NCBI RefSeq assembly: GCF_000003815.2
Contig: NC_049980.1
Location: 14,178,405 to 14,240,404, forward strand
Origin: Branchiostoma floridae
Taxonomy: Eukaryota > Chordata > Leptocardii > Amphioxiformes > Branchiostomatidae
Direction: 5' to 3'
Length of the DNA stretch: 62,000 nt
In this document: positions 1 to 13,700 of the stretch, piece after piece
How positions within the stretch are numbered: the stretch's first letter is position 1
Layout: each line of letters opens with the position of its first letter
Notes under the pieces: model-generated
What the model was told of the DNA's origin: nothing
Databases searched by the model: none
What the model saw: the letters and a program-made list of their open reading frames with translations, nothing else
Program-made: the position numbers and the translations under genes

Positions 1-120
1 TTATGTATTTGATTGACAGGATCATTAGTGGAACATTAGATGTCGGTTCCATGTCCCACATACGATAACACACAGCTGTTGATGATGAACTGTGCGATAA
101 GTTTTAACTAGTGTGAAGCC

Positions 121-220
121 ATAAGGTAGCATGACACAGTGTTAATGGGTGAATCCCGGGGTCCATGATGCTGGTACATAAAGTAGTACGGATAAACTTG
201 TTGAATAAGAGGTAGAAAGC
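121..220. repeat. Dispersed repeat, partner copy at 46262-46360
   Basis: Shares CTGGTACATAAAGTAGTACG and flanking sequence, including CCCGGG and AATAAACTTGTTGAA, with 46262-46360. Lies directly before the tandem array. Confidence 0.75.
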
Positions 221-221
221 A

Positions 222-1000
222 AACGCGCGTAAAATTCTTGCACATATCGCGCATCTGCTTAACTATACCCAATTACCTCAACGGGCACCATATGCAGACA
301 TGGGCCAATACACTGTGAAACGTACAATTTGCAGGGGTGATTTCTGAAATTATTACATACATAATAAAAACAGCTGCCGAAAAAATAAAACACCTTGCAT
401 CATCGTCCAACTATGTGTAGAGAACCTGCCAAACCACAAACGTATGCGACAACGGGAACATGCAGATATAGATGCGAACGCGCGTTACATTGACGACCAG
501 AGAACATCACGCATCTGCTTGCAATATCTCAATTACAGCATGACCCATATACAGGGGATCTGGACTAATACACCGAAAGATGAACATTTTGTAGGGGTGT
601 TATTTTTATTGCGTCCCTAATAAAACCAACTGCCGCAAAAACAACAAAAAAAAAAACAACGTGCATCATCGTCAACCTCAGTGCAGATGACCTGCCAAAC
701 AACGTACGTATGCGACAACGGGAACATGCAGATACCGATGCGAACGCGAATAACTTTGACGATCAGGTAACACCACGCATCTGCTTGACAAATTCCAATG
801 ACACCATGACCCACATGCAGAGGATCTGGACCAAAACACCGCAAGACGAACAAATTGTAGGGGTGTTATTTTTATAAAATCCATAATAAAACCACCTGCC
901 GCAAAAAAAAGTTCACGTGCATCATCGTCAACCTCAGTACAGAGGACCTGCCAAACCACATAGAATTCAGACAACGGGAACATACAGATACAGCTGCGAA
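222..1000. repeat. Tandem repeat, ~255 bp unit, about 3 copies
   Basis: Three diverged units starting near 222, 477 and 739 share GCGCATCTGCTT-like heads, a GTAGGGGTG element, TAATAAAA, and a CATCATCGTC ... GACAACGGGAACATGCAG end. A truncated fourth start follows at about 996. Minus-strand reading frames here are by-products of the repeat. Confidence 0.8.
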
Positions 1001-1482
1001 CGCGCGTAAACGTGACAAAACTAAAAGTCTGTCGACCAGAGGGTCTGGTCACAGACTAATAAACAACCTGCGACGTTCTAGTGCCAAACAGTATGCATGT
1101 GTCTACCATCACAGACCAGTTCACCTACCTATACCTATATGAAGAAGCTTATGACACACCAACCTTGGCGTATTCCGTCTCATTCTGTAACTTCAGTGGC
1201 TACAGTAGCTTGCCGACAACAATCGATGCATAAATCATATAACATGATTAAGCCTTAATTTTAAAAAAATTAAAAAAGATAACGAAAAATGCACAAAAGT
1301 GTCTCATTTTCTATATATTCTGTTCACGCTTTTGTAATATTGATTTAATTGATTTGTCAATTAATATTTTGTCTGATACACGTTTATTGACATAAACGTG
1401 GCTTAGCTTAGACCTGTTTTCATTTGTCGAACTGTTTTGTTTCTGTTTTCTGTTGAAGTTCTTCTTTATGTACTGTTTGTAG
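1001..1482. other. AT-rich intron or 5' flank without genes
   Basis: No coding pattern. Its 3' part is the T-rich tract leading to the exon 1 acceptor. Confidence 0.6.
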
Positions 1483-1766
1483 CCCAGCTTGGAGATGGGA
1501 TAGAAAAACCACACAAGCGACCGGGAAAACCACGTGACTTACATATCGTAGCGAAAGGCCCTAGAATGGTAAAACTGTCCTGGCTTCCCCCAGTAGCTTA
1601 CCGCGGGACCAAGAGACCCAAAATCGCCTACAAAGTCCAGTTTCAGAGCAAGAGATTACGAATCACGTGGACGGATCTTTTCATGGAGCATACGATCAGC
1701 GGTACGAGAATCACCCTCCCCCTGTCGCCGTGGGTGGATTACACGTTCAGAGTTATGGCAGCGGAC
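1483..1766 (+). CDS. Exon 1 of window: FN3 domain 1 (runs into gap)
   Basis: The acceptor is TTTGTAG ending at 1482, after a T-rich tract; the exon enters in phase 1. It encodes an FN3 fold: PGKPRDLHIVAKGPRMVKLSW (first strands with the core Trp), then a second half ending in VDYTFRVMAAD, the usual Y-x-F-R-V-x-A strand. The 3' end and donor are hidden in the gap that starts at 1767. The apparent Met at 1437 is TTG inside the polypyrimidine tract, so this is not the protein start. Confidence 0.85.
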
Positions 1767-4700
1767 NNNNNNNNNNNNNNNNNNNNNNNNNNNNNNNNNN
1801 NNNNNNNNNNNNNNNNNNNNNNNNNNNNNNNNNNNNNNNNNNNNNNNNNNNNNNNNNNNNNNNNNNNNNNNNNNNNNNNNNNNNNNNNNNNNNNNNNNNN
1901 NNNNNNNNNNNNNNNNNNNNNNNNNNNNNNNNNNNNNNNNNNNNNNNNNNNNNNNNNNNNNNNNNNNNNNNNNNNNNNNNNNNNNNNNNNNNNNNNNNNN
2001 NNNNNNNNNNNNNNNNCAAACGAATTTCAGCTTTCTCGAAAATTTAAGGAATGTAGGCAGCGTAAAACTAAGTACCAGTGACAACTTATCTTAAGAAGAT
2101 TCTCTTGATGGAAATTCTAATGTTTGCGAGACCTCGTAGACACAACGGGCCGTCCTGGGACTCAGCTCAAGAGCATCGACCTGAAAGTTGGAAGCGTGTT
2201 CTAAAGTAATTGCTCTTCCCACGCCTTATGTGCCACTGCATATTGTATTCATGTAGAATATAGTGTTCTTCTAGACCTTAACCAAGTCATAGCATATTCT
2301 ATTATCTTGGCAACGCTACAAGAGACCCATGTATAACGTCTTTATTCTGCCAGCCCCTGGACGTATTCCAGAGAGGATTAGGGTGAATGGAGTGTCACCA
2401 ACAAGCTTCAGAGTTTCATGGAAAGTAAGTATCCATCAGACTATTTCAAGAATGAGAAGGATTGGTACAACTGCCTTAAGGGGATAATTATATTATTCTG
2501 GTAGCGGTGATGTGGAAGGAAAGTGAATTTAACTGTAATTTCGTACGCAGAGCCTCGCCCGCGGCCCACATATACAACATGCCTAGGGTGGCCCTGCTAC
2601 CCTGCTAATGCCTCCATTCCACAGATGGAGATCGCGATGCGACCTAGATGCGACCAAATTTGGATTTGTGTAACCCTTGCTTCATAATTTGAATATATCA
2701 TATCGTATGTAAAGGTATGACTGAAAAGACAACTGGACACAATACACAAACCACGATTAGATCCCTTTTCCACATATGTAATGTGAAATTGCTCGGTCGC
2801 AGTTCGGTCACAGCTCGGTCGCAGGTATGGCGGCATCAGGTGTAAACCTCGCAAAAGTGGAAACCTCAGTCCTGTTTAGCAGACCCTCCCGAAGAATTGT
2901 ATCATACGCGGGCGCAGCTCTGCGAAGCTGTTCGGTGATTGTAAATCCGTATGTCCTTTGGGAAATATATCAGTAATAATGAGGGAATTAGAAAATTGAT
3001 CCTCAGAAGGTTTGGTTTACAGCACCATGGATGGGGACAGAATACATATGATGCTGAGAAAATAAGTAGTGTCTTGAAAGGATCGAGTGGCCTCTGTGAT
3101 ATCATTTGACTTCAGACAACACAATGAGTACCTGGCTACTTTTTTTTGTTATCACCATAATCTGTATTGGCACTATTGTATTCTCCAACTCAACGAGGAC
3201 TTCCGAAAACATTTGATTCGTTGCTGACGTCACATATCACGTGTCCAGTTGTAGAAAGGGCCAGACGGCCGAACTAGACTAAGTCGGTGAGTCTATTTTG
3301 TTTAGTTGGAGAACAGTTCAACCTTTTCGCTATTGTTACTATGGTTATCATGATTAAATGATTACTTGGTTATACCTACTCCAGACCTTACCTCTTCTCG
3401 ATCACAATGGACCGGCCCTTCGCTACCTCGTATCATGGCGACTTCAAAACGAGACGTGCTGGAAACTTAACTTGTGGAAAACGGCGACAGTTGTCGGCCC
3501 CATGTCATCTTACGTGGTGGAAAACATCACGTCTGGTCTGCTGTACGAGGTGACTGTTCAAGCGGTGAACTCCGTCGGACAGGGGCCTGTATCGGCACCA
3601 CTTCATGGCCAGTCATTGCCAGGTACGCTATTCATTAACAAAACACGCCGAACAAGGGTCGATGCTTTTGAAGGAGACTACGATTTAGTTTTTCCATGAC
3701 TACAATGAAAACTAGCACTGTTGCTCGGATATCTATCCTCCCAAACACTACACGTCTAATAAAAAGAATGATATATTGATACATTATTAACGTTTATTAC
3801 CTCTTTATTATGGATCTACAGAGGTTTCAGTTTATGTGTGTTTGTTTGTTTGTTTGTTTGTTTGAGTGTCCGTAGTTGTTTATCTGATATCTTCATGTAT
3901 CAAATTTTAAGTTGCTGTACCAATTGCTTTATCCTCACAGCTCTGAAAGATGCCCCAGTTTTGACTGCTCCCGTGAGAGAATACAATGCCAGCATAACAA
4001 GCACAATTGAACTGAACTGCCCTGTCCTTGGTGCCGTGCAGTCCAGAAGACTATGGTACAATGAAGCACGCATTGTCCCCACTAAACTGATACAACACAC
4101 GGGGGCCCTACTCCTGGACAGAGTCCATTTCAAAGACGAGGGGTGCTACAAGTGCTACGCTGAAAACGACCACGGGTCTACGGAAGGATGTCGTTGCCTG
4201 CGGGTCTACGGTTCGAGAAACATTACAACGACTCAGACAAGCATTACCCAGTCGCTCAGTAAAATACGTTCACTGTTTGCCTGCCTAATGCCTCATAGAG
4301 CTAGTCACTGACAAAAATCGTTTAAGGTTTAAAGTATTAGGCATCTCATATGTATGTAGCAATAAGATATTGCTGTTATGTAATCCTATGTTCTAACCAT
4401 AGTAATATACATGCGTCTTCCAGGATTCGACGTTGGTGGTTCTTTGGCAAGTAAAGCGCAAAGGTGCCCTTTGTTAACATGCACTACGGTTAACGTTGTA
4501 AACAAATACTGGCTTATTGCAATTGTGTAGGATTATAAACTAATGTGTATACGACGATTATTTTAATAAAAAGCAAATCGTCTCATCACTCGAATTAACA
4601 TGCTTGTCTGTCATGAGTGCTTCCCATTAACTATTTTGCACACGTCTTGGCTTAACTTCGAGCGAGAACAGTTGACACGTTCCATATTCAGACCCGTGAA

Positions 4701-7700
4701 TGGCGCTCCATCACTGCTTAGTTCTCGGCGCTGCTGCTAACATGTTGTCGATAGATAAGACGTTTCGGCATGTTTGGAATTGTTCAGGTGTGCTGTCTGT
4801 GGTTCGTGCGCTCTCCTGGTACCGACACTTATCTTCGTTTTTCCTTAACAAGGCTGAGCAATTTCTTTATCTCCACTGAACACGCGTTCTCACGATCACT
4901 GGCTATAATTTACAACATGCATGAGCACATGGTTAATTTTAGTGACTGCATCAATGGAATGTTGGCACTCTCACCAACTCAATTTGTGACTGCGCGTCTT
5001 GTGAAATGCAATTATTATAAATGAAGTAAATTATGCAAATTTGAAGAGTTTGAGTGCAGTTCCTGCCAAATTAGCATGTACTAAACAGGTTACAGGTTGT
5101 TTCGCAACAATGTCAGTTCGCAACCGTCAGTTCGCAACAAGGCATGTCTTTTCGCAACAAGGTACAAGTCTTTTCGCAATAAGATACAAGTCGTTTTTTT
5201 GCAACATTTGAATGTTATTAATCTTGATAACCTAACAGTATTAGAAATCGTATTCCTAAAATAATTATGCAGCTGCCTGTGCACGACGCGTGTGAAACTG
5301 TACCGCCCAGCGTATGAAATCATTGGGCTGTCAGGTCCATGCGGCCCCATGTTGCTCTGCCGCGGGGTTATCTTTCGCACCCGGTAAAATTTTTACGTGG
5401 AAGGAGTATAATTATGTTAGGAATACGATTTCTATTACATTTGTACTATTAGGCTATCAAGATTAATAACATTCAAATGATACGAAACGACTTGTACCTT
5501 GTTGCGAAAAGACTTGCCTTGTTGCGAACTGACGGTTGCGAACTGGCATTGTTGCGAAACAACCTGTTACCTACTAAACATATGCTAACTTAGTTCAAAC
5601 ATCTCAACAAAAAGACTGGATATCAAAATATCCTGATTTTTTTATTATTTACAGGAATAGGCCGATCCCAACTTCACACCCACATTCTTCAAAATGTAGA
5701 AATGTAGAAAATATAAAGATTCAAATATTTATGGGATATATGCAACGATTTTCTCTTTGGTGGAGACGCTGATTGTCCTGCTATTATTGGTTGACCTGAT
5801 AACTGTGACTGTCTATTACCAAATTTAAACGCCCTTGCCCATTTTGAAGCAACGATTGTTTTTTTCCTCTTCTTTCTTTTCTACTCACTATGCGATTGCA
5901 GCATAAGTACACTCGTCTCTACCATGTTAAACAGCTTTATATGTATAGTCTTATTGTAACTATCTATATAAGTTAACTGATGCTGGGTCACATTCTCAAA
6001 CAAGTGCCCGACCGGGCTGCTTACGGGAATGAAAAACAGAAGTTTATGAAATATATTAAGCAAATGTCCGGCCAATAGCATTAGTGGATGCTACATTGAA
6101 ATCGGAGTAATTAGGACGTACGTCACTTTCAAGTTCATGATGAATGCCATAATGTAAACTCTATGTATTAACCATTCTACAGGAGCACCCTACACGCCCT
6201 TCAAACTGGAGCTCAGCGACAAACGTGCAACCAGCGTCATACTATCCTGGACACCGTGGCCTTCCGACCACCGGCCCAGCGAACATTTCATCGTCCAGTA
6301 CCAGACGACATTCGAGCCCAGTATATGGAGGGAGATGATTGGATTTGTACCTGGAAATGCTACAAAGTCTCTTCTAGAACTCTCTCCGTTTGTGAACTAC
6401 CGTTTCCGGGTGATAGCCGTGAACTGGGTCGGGCGGAGTGATCCCAGCGGGGCCTCGGAAAGCTACCACACACCGCCTTCAGGTAGGTACTCGGTATCTA
6501 CGACTCCGCATATCTAGCAATTAACAATTTTTATGTAAAGTTCCTAATGAAATTTGGACGTTAATTACCCTGACAACTGTGTATGGAATTTTGTGTTTTT
6601 GCTTGTTTTTCCGTTTGTTTGCTGGAGTACCGTTGTAATTTGAATGCAGTAGAGAGACTGGTTTCCACGTCCTATCAATATCGACTAGACTGACAGGAAG
6701 TTAGGTCAAAGGTTCCAGAATACTGTAGTAGGTTATTGCCTTCAGTTGCCTGATCTGTGTATATCTGTTTCTTTATGTGACTGACAGCTGGAGGGATGTA
6801 TGTATTCAACAAAATCAGTGAAATGCTCAGATGAATAAAAAAAGAAATTCGTATGGACCAAAAATATCTCACTGGTTGCAGATTTATAAATTCCATTCAA
6901 AGGTGACAAAGAAAAGGCCTATAATAGAGAATGACAGTCATTTTCGCATAAAGGAGTGATTGATTATACCAAGATATTATCTCTACATTCGGATTATGTT
7001 TTTTTCTTCCTCCAGGCTCTCTACAGATGGAATCATTCTTCGGTTCAGTTAACCGAAATTTCAATTTGATGCGGTTGTGATTCGATGTTCATAACGTTTA
7101 CGCGGGTTGTAAATAATACAATGATTCATTATCATGCATTCCTCTTCACAGCTCCCGAGGTTTTTCCCAAGAACATCCAAGCGCAGGGGATCTACACCAG
7201 AGACCTAGACGTCAGATGGGATGTAAGTAATGAACGTGTACCTCATTATACACTAATTGATTTACTATTTAGGTTGTTAAGGATGTGCACCCCCATTTCA
7301 CTACCTCGCTACGACCGCACTGGGACCTCACTGCGACTGAGTTATTGAGCAGAACGCTCAACGAATTCTACACACAGAAAGCTAATTCTTTTGTGTCTTT
7401 TATTGTCTTCTTATTGATACTTTTGGATTTTGCATGACAATCCGATCAGGAAATCAGGGAGTTACACAAATCCGGTTTGGATCGCTGCGAGATTGTCGGC
7501 GTATAGTATAGTGGGATATTACGGAGTAGATCATAAAACATAATAGTTCGTTTCTTCTGATATACTTTTCAATAATGTAACCCATTGAAATTTATGTGGC
7601 CTGTCTTAGCTGTACGCTCCAGTTCAGACTGCGTTTCAAATGAAAGACTTCTCAAACTGTGTTTAAAAGATGTCATATTGAGGCAAGAAACAAAGATACT

Positions 7701-10700
7701 TGTAGAAAATATACTTAATACCTAATTATTTTATACATTTTATCCGTACGGAAAATGACATTGACATTAAGTAACGAGACATGAACGGAAGTGTGACGTC
7801 AACAACAGGTCAAAGGTGCCCGGTTATCTGTATCGCCTCAAGTCTCGGTTGTGGAATTGTTAAATTAAAAAAAAATTAAATGTGCTGTAATTTACACAGC
7901 CTCTTTCACTTCTCTTAGAAAGTAATAGATACTATTGTAACGAACTTTGTATTCCAGCCCCTGGGGTGGTATGAGCGGAACGGACCAGGAGTCCAGTATA
8001 AAATCTTCTGGAGGATTCTCTACTGTAACGACGACCTGCTGGCAGACTGGGAGAGCTCCGTGGTGCAGGGAGAAGAGAAGTCCTCCTACATCATCCTGAA
8101 CCTGATCAGAGATTTACCGTATCAGGTTCAGGTTCAAGTCCTCAACAACCAGGGCGCAGGACCAATCAGCTACCCACCTGTTATTGGACACGCCGGCGGA
8201 GAAGGTTAATAAGTCGACTTATTAAAGTTATAGTGTTGAATATCAATTCAAACGAACGCTGTTTATGTCGTAACGTTAACAATTGAAAAAGTGATACTTA
8301 AATAAAATGCGTTGGTTAACATAAATACATCTTATGTGATAGTATGACTCAATTGAAAATGCATGAAATTTTGTCCGTTTGCGTCTTTACTAAGGATATC
8401 CACAACAGTTATTGATGGTTCGATGTAAACTGCATCTATCGCATTTGAATTTGATATCATTATATAACTTGCTTAATCTTAGCATTTACCAGGAATGATA
8501 TAATGAATGAATGAATAACATTACCATTGTACTAATGCAAATCTTACATTTTTCTTGAACAAATTCTCTGTACGTGTATGCTTCGTCAAGGAATTTGTGT
8601 AGGTCAGGGATTGTGTAAGAACTTTTTATACGGAATATCTGGTTTCTATCGCTGCGCATTTCTTATACCTTCAACGTGAAACGTCAAACGTTAAAAAAGA
8701 CATTTGTGATTATGCTATGCTATCCTTTTGAAGAAATGTCGACATTAATACTAACTATCATACTGTTCCTGTTTCTATTCATTGTTATAAACTCATGTCC
8801 ACTTCTGTTTGGTATGATGGACATGTGTCAAACTTATAGCTTGCTCTGCGGATAGCCTCTTCACAATCCCTGTCCTAATCCTTTAACAAATCCTTTATTC
8901 TTCCCTGTATCCACTAACATGTGCTCAGAAGCGCCACAGTGTGGTTCTGTTTATTAATGCACGTTGTTTTCTCTCTCATTCTCATGTAACCCTAGTGATT
9001 ACTGATAACTGTAAATAGCCATGTTTATGACCACAAGGACATGTGCTTCTAGCTGGTCGGCCGGGGACCAGAGCTCCTTGTGCAACCTTCGAAGCCACCC
9101 TCCCCACTCGCATTACGTCAGACACCGACGGCTACTTAAAACCAGGGGACAATGCACCCTGGATGGCATCTGCTTCAACATTCCCTGATCTTAAATATGG
9201 TGAGAACGAGTCAGAAGGTCGTAGTTTCTTAGAGTAAAAAAGTGGTTCATGGTTCCAATTGCAAAATGCATTATGTTTAACATCAGGACATTAATCAAAA
9301 GGACTGTTTGCAACTTAGAGACCGTTACCTTTTGATAAACACCTTGCACCCACAGTGTACGTTGATGCGCATGCGTAGTTAGAACCACGAACTTCCTTAT
9401 TGTACTGTGCATTGCTGTTTTTAGAGTTAATTTTGATCTTGTTCGTTTGTATTTTGTCTGCGCCATCATATGATTTCTTGTTTTGCTGTTTCTTCCGTCC
9501 GTTATATTCTATTCCCCGAAGCATATCCCACCGACCCAGGCTTTACAGAAGTACCAAACGGTTCCCAATTGTCCCCTACTTCGGTTATTTGGACAAACAC
9601 TGTAACCCATGGTATAGGTAAGGTCAAGGAAGCAATACATTTTTCTTTCCTTTTATTCTTTATTCTGTCATACTTTATATCTGACTTTCGGTTGATGTGT
9701 ATTTATCGTATGCCTAGCGCTTGCGCTGGTATAAGCACTCTTGTATGCCCTATCACTGTGTATACGTAGTTATATGTGTCAAGTGTAATGACAGAATACC
9801 TGAATTCACAATGAAAACAATTTATGATATGTATATGCATATCAGTTTGCCACAAAATGACAATTTCTTCTTTACTTGTCTTCACAGGATTCGACATTGT
9901 CAACTTCTTCGAAGACTATTCCGGTATTGTGGGAACGAGATTACTCATCACGTGTATAGCCCGTGGGCCGAGGCGCATGCGCTTTAAATGGTTTAAAGGG
10001 GAATACAAGATCACGGCCTCTGATTGGACCAGGATAAGTGTGTCACCAAAAGTGATCAGAAACGACGGTGACCTGGAGTCTGTACTGGAGATCAACCCAA
10101 CCTCTCCTCTGGACAGGGGTAAGCATTGTGCGGAACATATGCTTCCCATGCAAAACTTTTCATCTGTCCTCACAGTACAGTACCATTTCATATCATAGCT
10201 ATTATTGTTAAGGTCTCTTTTCACTAGAGGACGACCATGAAGTGACAAAATTTGAGTTTGTACTTGTAGGACCCTTGCTTTTATCATTGCAATATGATGA
10301 ATTAGAATTTTACCCATTGAATTCGTATATGTGTCCGCCAAATCTTACACCCGAAAATGAAAGTCGCATTCTATCTCCACGCCCAATAACGCACATTCTG
10401 CCACTTTCTTTCAGGAACGTACAGATGTGCAGTTTCCGATAAAGGAGTCGAGAGGAGCTGTTCCCTGAACATCACTGTCCTGACCAAACCGTCAGCCCAA
10501 CTGGACCCCGTGACCGCCACTGTCTTAGTCAGCTCTCCCGTCAAACTGACCTGCACTGTCCGATCGCCAGGGGGCGTGGAGCCACAAGTCAAGTGGTTCA
10601 TAGGTGAAAAATTACATCGTTGGTTCAAATTCACAAAAATGGAAGTCAGATAAGAAGTGTCGCTCCCTTATCCATTATCAACGCTGCACGTTCTACAAGT

Positions 10701-13700
10701 AATGTACCTCTAGTTAGTATTTTATNNNNNNNNNNNNNNNNNNNNNNNNNNNNNNNNNNNNNNNNNNNNNNNNNNNNNNNNNNNNNNNNNNNNNNNNNNN
10801 NNNNNNNNNNNNNNNNNNNNNNNNNTGTGCACATAACGATCGCGATATGTCTATTATCAGACCCTGTTTCCAGGGACCTTAGGTAACGTGCATTCGTTGT
10901 TTAATTGCGTTCTATGGCGTAACTGAATGAAGGCTTAACGAATGCGAACATCATTTCTTTATTCCACACAGGGAAGGATCGTGTGACAGACCTGAGCGCC
11001 TACCCCAACCTGGGAAACGGCATGTACCGCCTGACCGTACTCGGTACCGTGGAAGGGACTAAGTACACCTGCATGGCCTCTAACGCAGCGGGGACAACCG
11101 TCGCAGAGAGCATCGTCACTGTAGTGCGAAAAGGTAGGAGTCACGTGAAAATTCCACCCCAATAGGGAAACATCTTGGCAACAACTGGGTGTCCTCTATT
11201 CCGTAATTTACAACCTACTCGATTTTTGTTTTGGCCATCAGCAGGATTCCGAAGATAGCAATGTCCATTCTGTAAGATTACACGCGCCCCCTAGCGACGA
11301 AATGTTTGCCTGCAGTTTAAAACCGTTTTCAATTTTACCAACAAGCCTAACAACGTTATGTGTAAACTTAAGAGATTTTGGTACTAAAATGCACCAGATA
11401 CGTTTATGACATAGATTAGATGGAAAAGAAACACCTGTTTTATCGTGATATTTACGTTTTCTTTATTGTTTCATCACTCCACTATACTCCAGATGCACAT
11501 GACGTCTGTGGTCAGGAGACCTTCCAGAACGTGGAGTGGGGGATGACTCTGGCCGGCGGGGTGTACTACCAGCTCTGTCCGGGAGGGAGCACTGGTAGGC
11601 CATTCAAACTCTAGGGTGTTAGATCGTAGATGATATAAGCTTGCGTAAGCTGGGACAGTTTGTACATCGAATGTAGTGATTGCCTATGAAGCAAAATGTT
11701 TTTCTTTTTCAAGATTGCTCTAGTCAATCATTCTTGCTCAGCAATCTAATGTTTTTGCATGATTTCTATGATAGGGTTAAGGTTGACAGGATCATGATGT
11801 GTTAGCCATAAGATTAATTATCAAAGCTACATCCTGTAAAAAGTGCCAATGAATTTCATCGACAAACATCCAGACAATATTGACAAATGTTTTTATTGGC
11901 GGGAGCATCTTATCAATGGGGCAAAATTTTTATGGACAGGAACATCCTGTCAATAACTTTGACCATTCTGTAAAATCTGCATTTATGGTTGATCCCATTT
12001 TGTTCAGAGCATTTTCTTAGCTCTCAAGTGGTCTGTCTTGACACCGTCATTAGTGATACTGTAGTAACTATTTGTTACAGGTAACGAGGTCAAATGTTGT
12101 TGTCAAATATGGCATTGAAGCTAAAACTAAGATTTTTGTCAGTGTCAAAGCGGTATTTTGAATAAATGATGTTTCTCGTTACAAGCAGGTTATGCAACAA
12201 GACAGTGTCTGCTCAACGAGCTGGACTTCACTCCGTACTGGCTGGAGCCAAACTTTGTGCAGTGCACCACTTACGACTTTGAAGCCCTCTTATCAAACGT
12301 AAGTTTCCAGTCGATGTTGTGGATGCGATTAATCAAGGGTTCATTTTTATATCTACCTCCACGGAATGGAAACATATTAATTGTTTTTGCCCCGTTTCGC
12401 CTTTTCCTTTTTTCTGCTCCAAACAAAGAAGGTCAATGACCTGGACCAGACGTCTGTCACCATGGTTACTGGTAAAGAAGCAGACACCCTGTGGTCTTCG
12501 ATTACAAAAATGTAGCAAGTGGCAGGGACAGACGGAGGGGCTGGTTATATGTATGAATGTTTTTGAGTAAGGCCATGTTGATTTGATTATATGGATGACA
12601 TCCTCCGGGAACTCCAAAACTGATGCGAGCGAGCGAATAAAAAAAAAAGTTTGGCCAAAAAAAAAAAGTTGCCTTCAGTATGAAATCAAAGTGGCCAGGA
12701 AGGTTGAACATAGGACTAAACACACATAGTATGGTATACCAACAGTTAGGTGTAGGGACCAGTACATCATACGGGTGCAAAACATTTTATTTCTTCTTGG
12801 ACCAATCCGAAAAAAACAGACCTGAAAAAAAACAGAGGAACAGGTTTTGCCAATTACAAAATGGACACACTATGTCGGCAGCCATTTGGGGTCTAACCGG
12901 GGGGCCAAGAAGCCAACAAGAGCGAAGTCAAGTAGAGTTTATAGTCAATTGCACTAGGTTTCTACAGTCAAAGGTACAGAGACAGTTAGCCTGTATTACA
13001 TGGAGATGGGATTTTAAAATGCAGTGGGGGTCCAATAATCCACCAAACAGATTCCTTTGTAGCAAAATTGACCAATTACCATTGTTTTGAGTATTGCCAG
13101 TTCCCAAGTTTCCACAGACAATCAGGTCCAGGTTCATGTCCGGACCTGGAAATGATCCTCTGGACCTGAATTTTCTGTACTGGTACCTCCCCCTACCAAC
13201 AATAGATTTTTTTTTCTCCTTTCACATCTTATTCTTTGACTTTAGATTCATTTTGGCATTCTATGGCATTAGTTATCTGTTTTTTTTTAATACTTTTTTT
13301 TCAATCTACGGAATATTTGTGCTCATTTTACAGCTGCTTTGCTCAATTTATTGTGTGGTCTAAAACTTTTTTTTTTTTGAAATGGCCAAAAATTGGTGCG
13401 AGCGCGGATGTCATCCATATAATCAAATCAACGTGGCCTAAGAATAAACAGAGTAGCATATTTTTGCTAGACCACGTGAATGTAACCATTATGTATTTGG
13501 ATGCAAATCTTTCGTAGTTTTGCTCGCTTTTGCAAAGATGGATACCCATCTATCTTACCAGCGTGGGATTATGAAGTATTCCTGAAAATGGTGCCCCTCT
13601 CCGATTTGTAAACCTTATGGTACTCTGGCTGGAGGAGATATCAGTTCCACCTGGTGCACAAAGTCCCGATTTTATGTTTAAAACATGGAGTGTCTGTGAC

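Noticed and set aside
1437-1482. Apparent signal peptide in front of the first FN3 exon
   Set aside because: The reading starts at TTG, and the hydrophobic residues come from translating the T-rich tract before the acceptor at 1482. It is intron, not protein.
9916-10341. 141-residue minus-strand frame
   Set aside because: Antisense shadow of Ig exon 10 running into a MITE fragment; no family resemblance.
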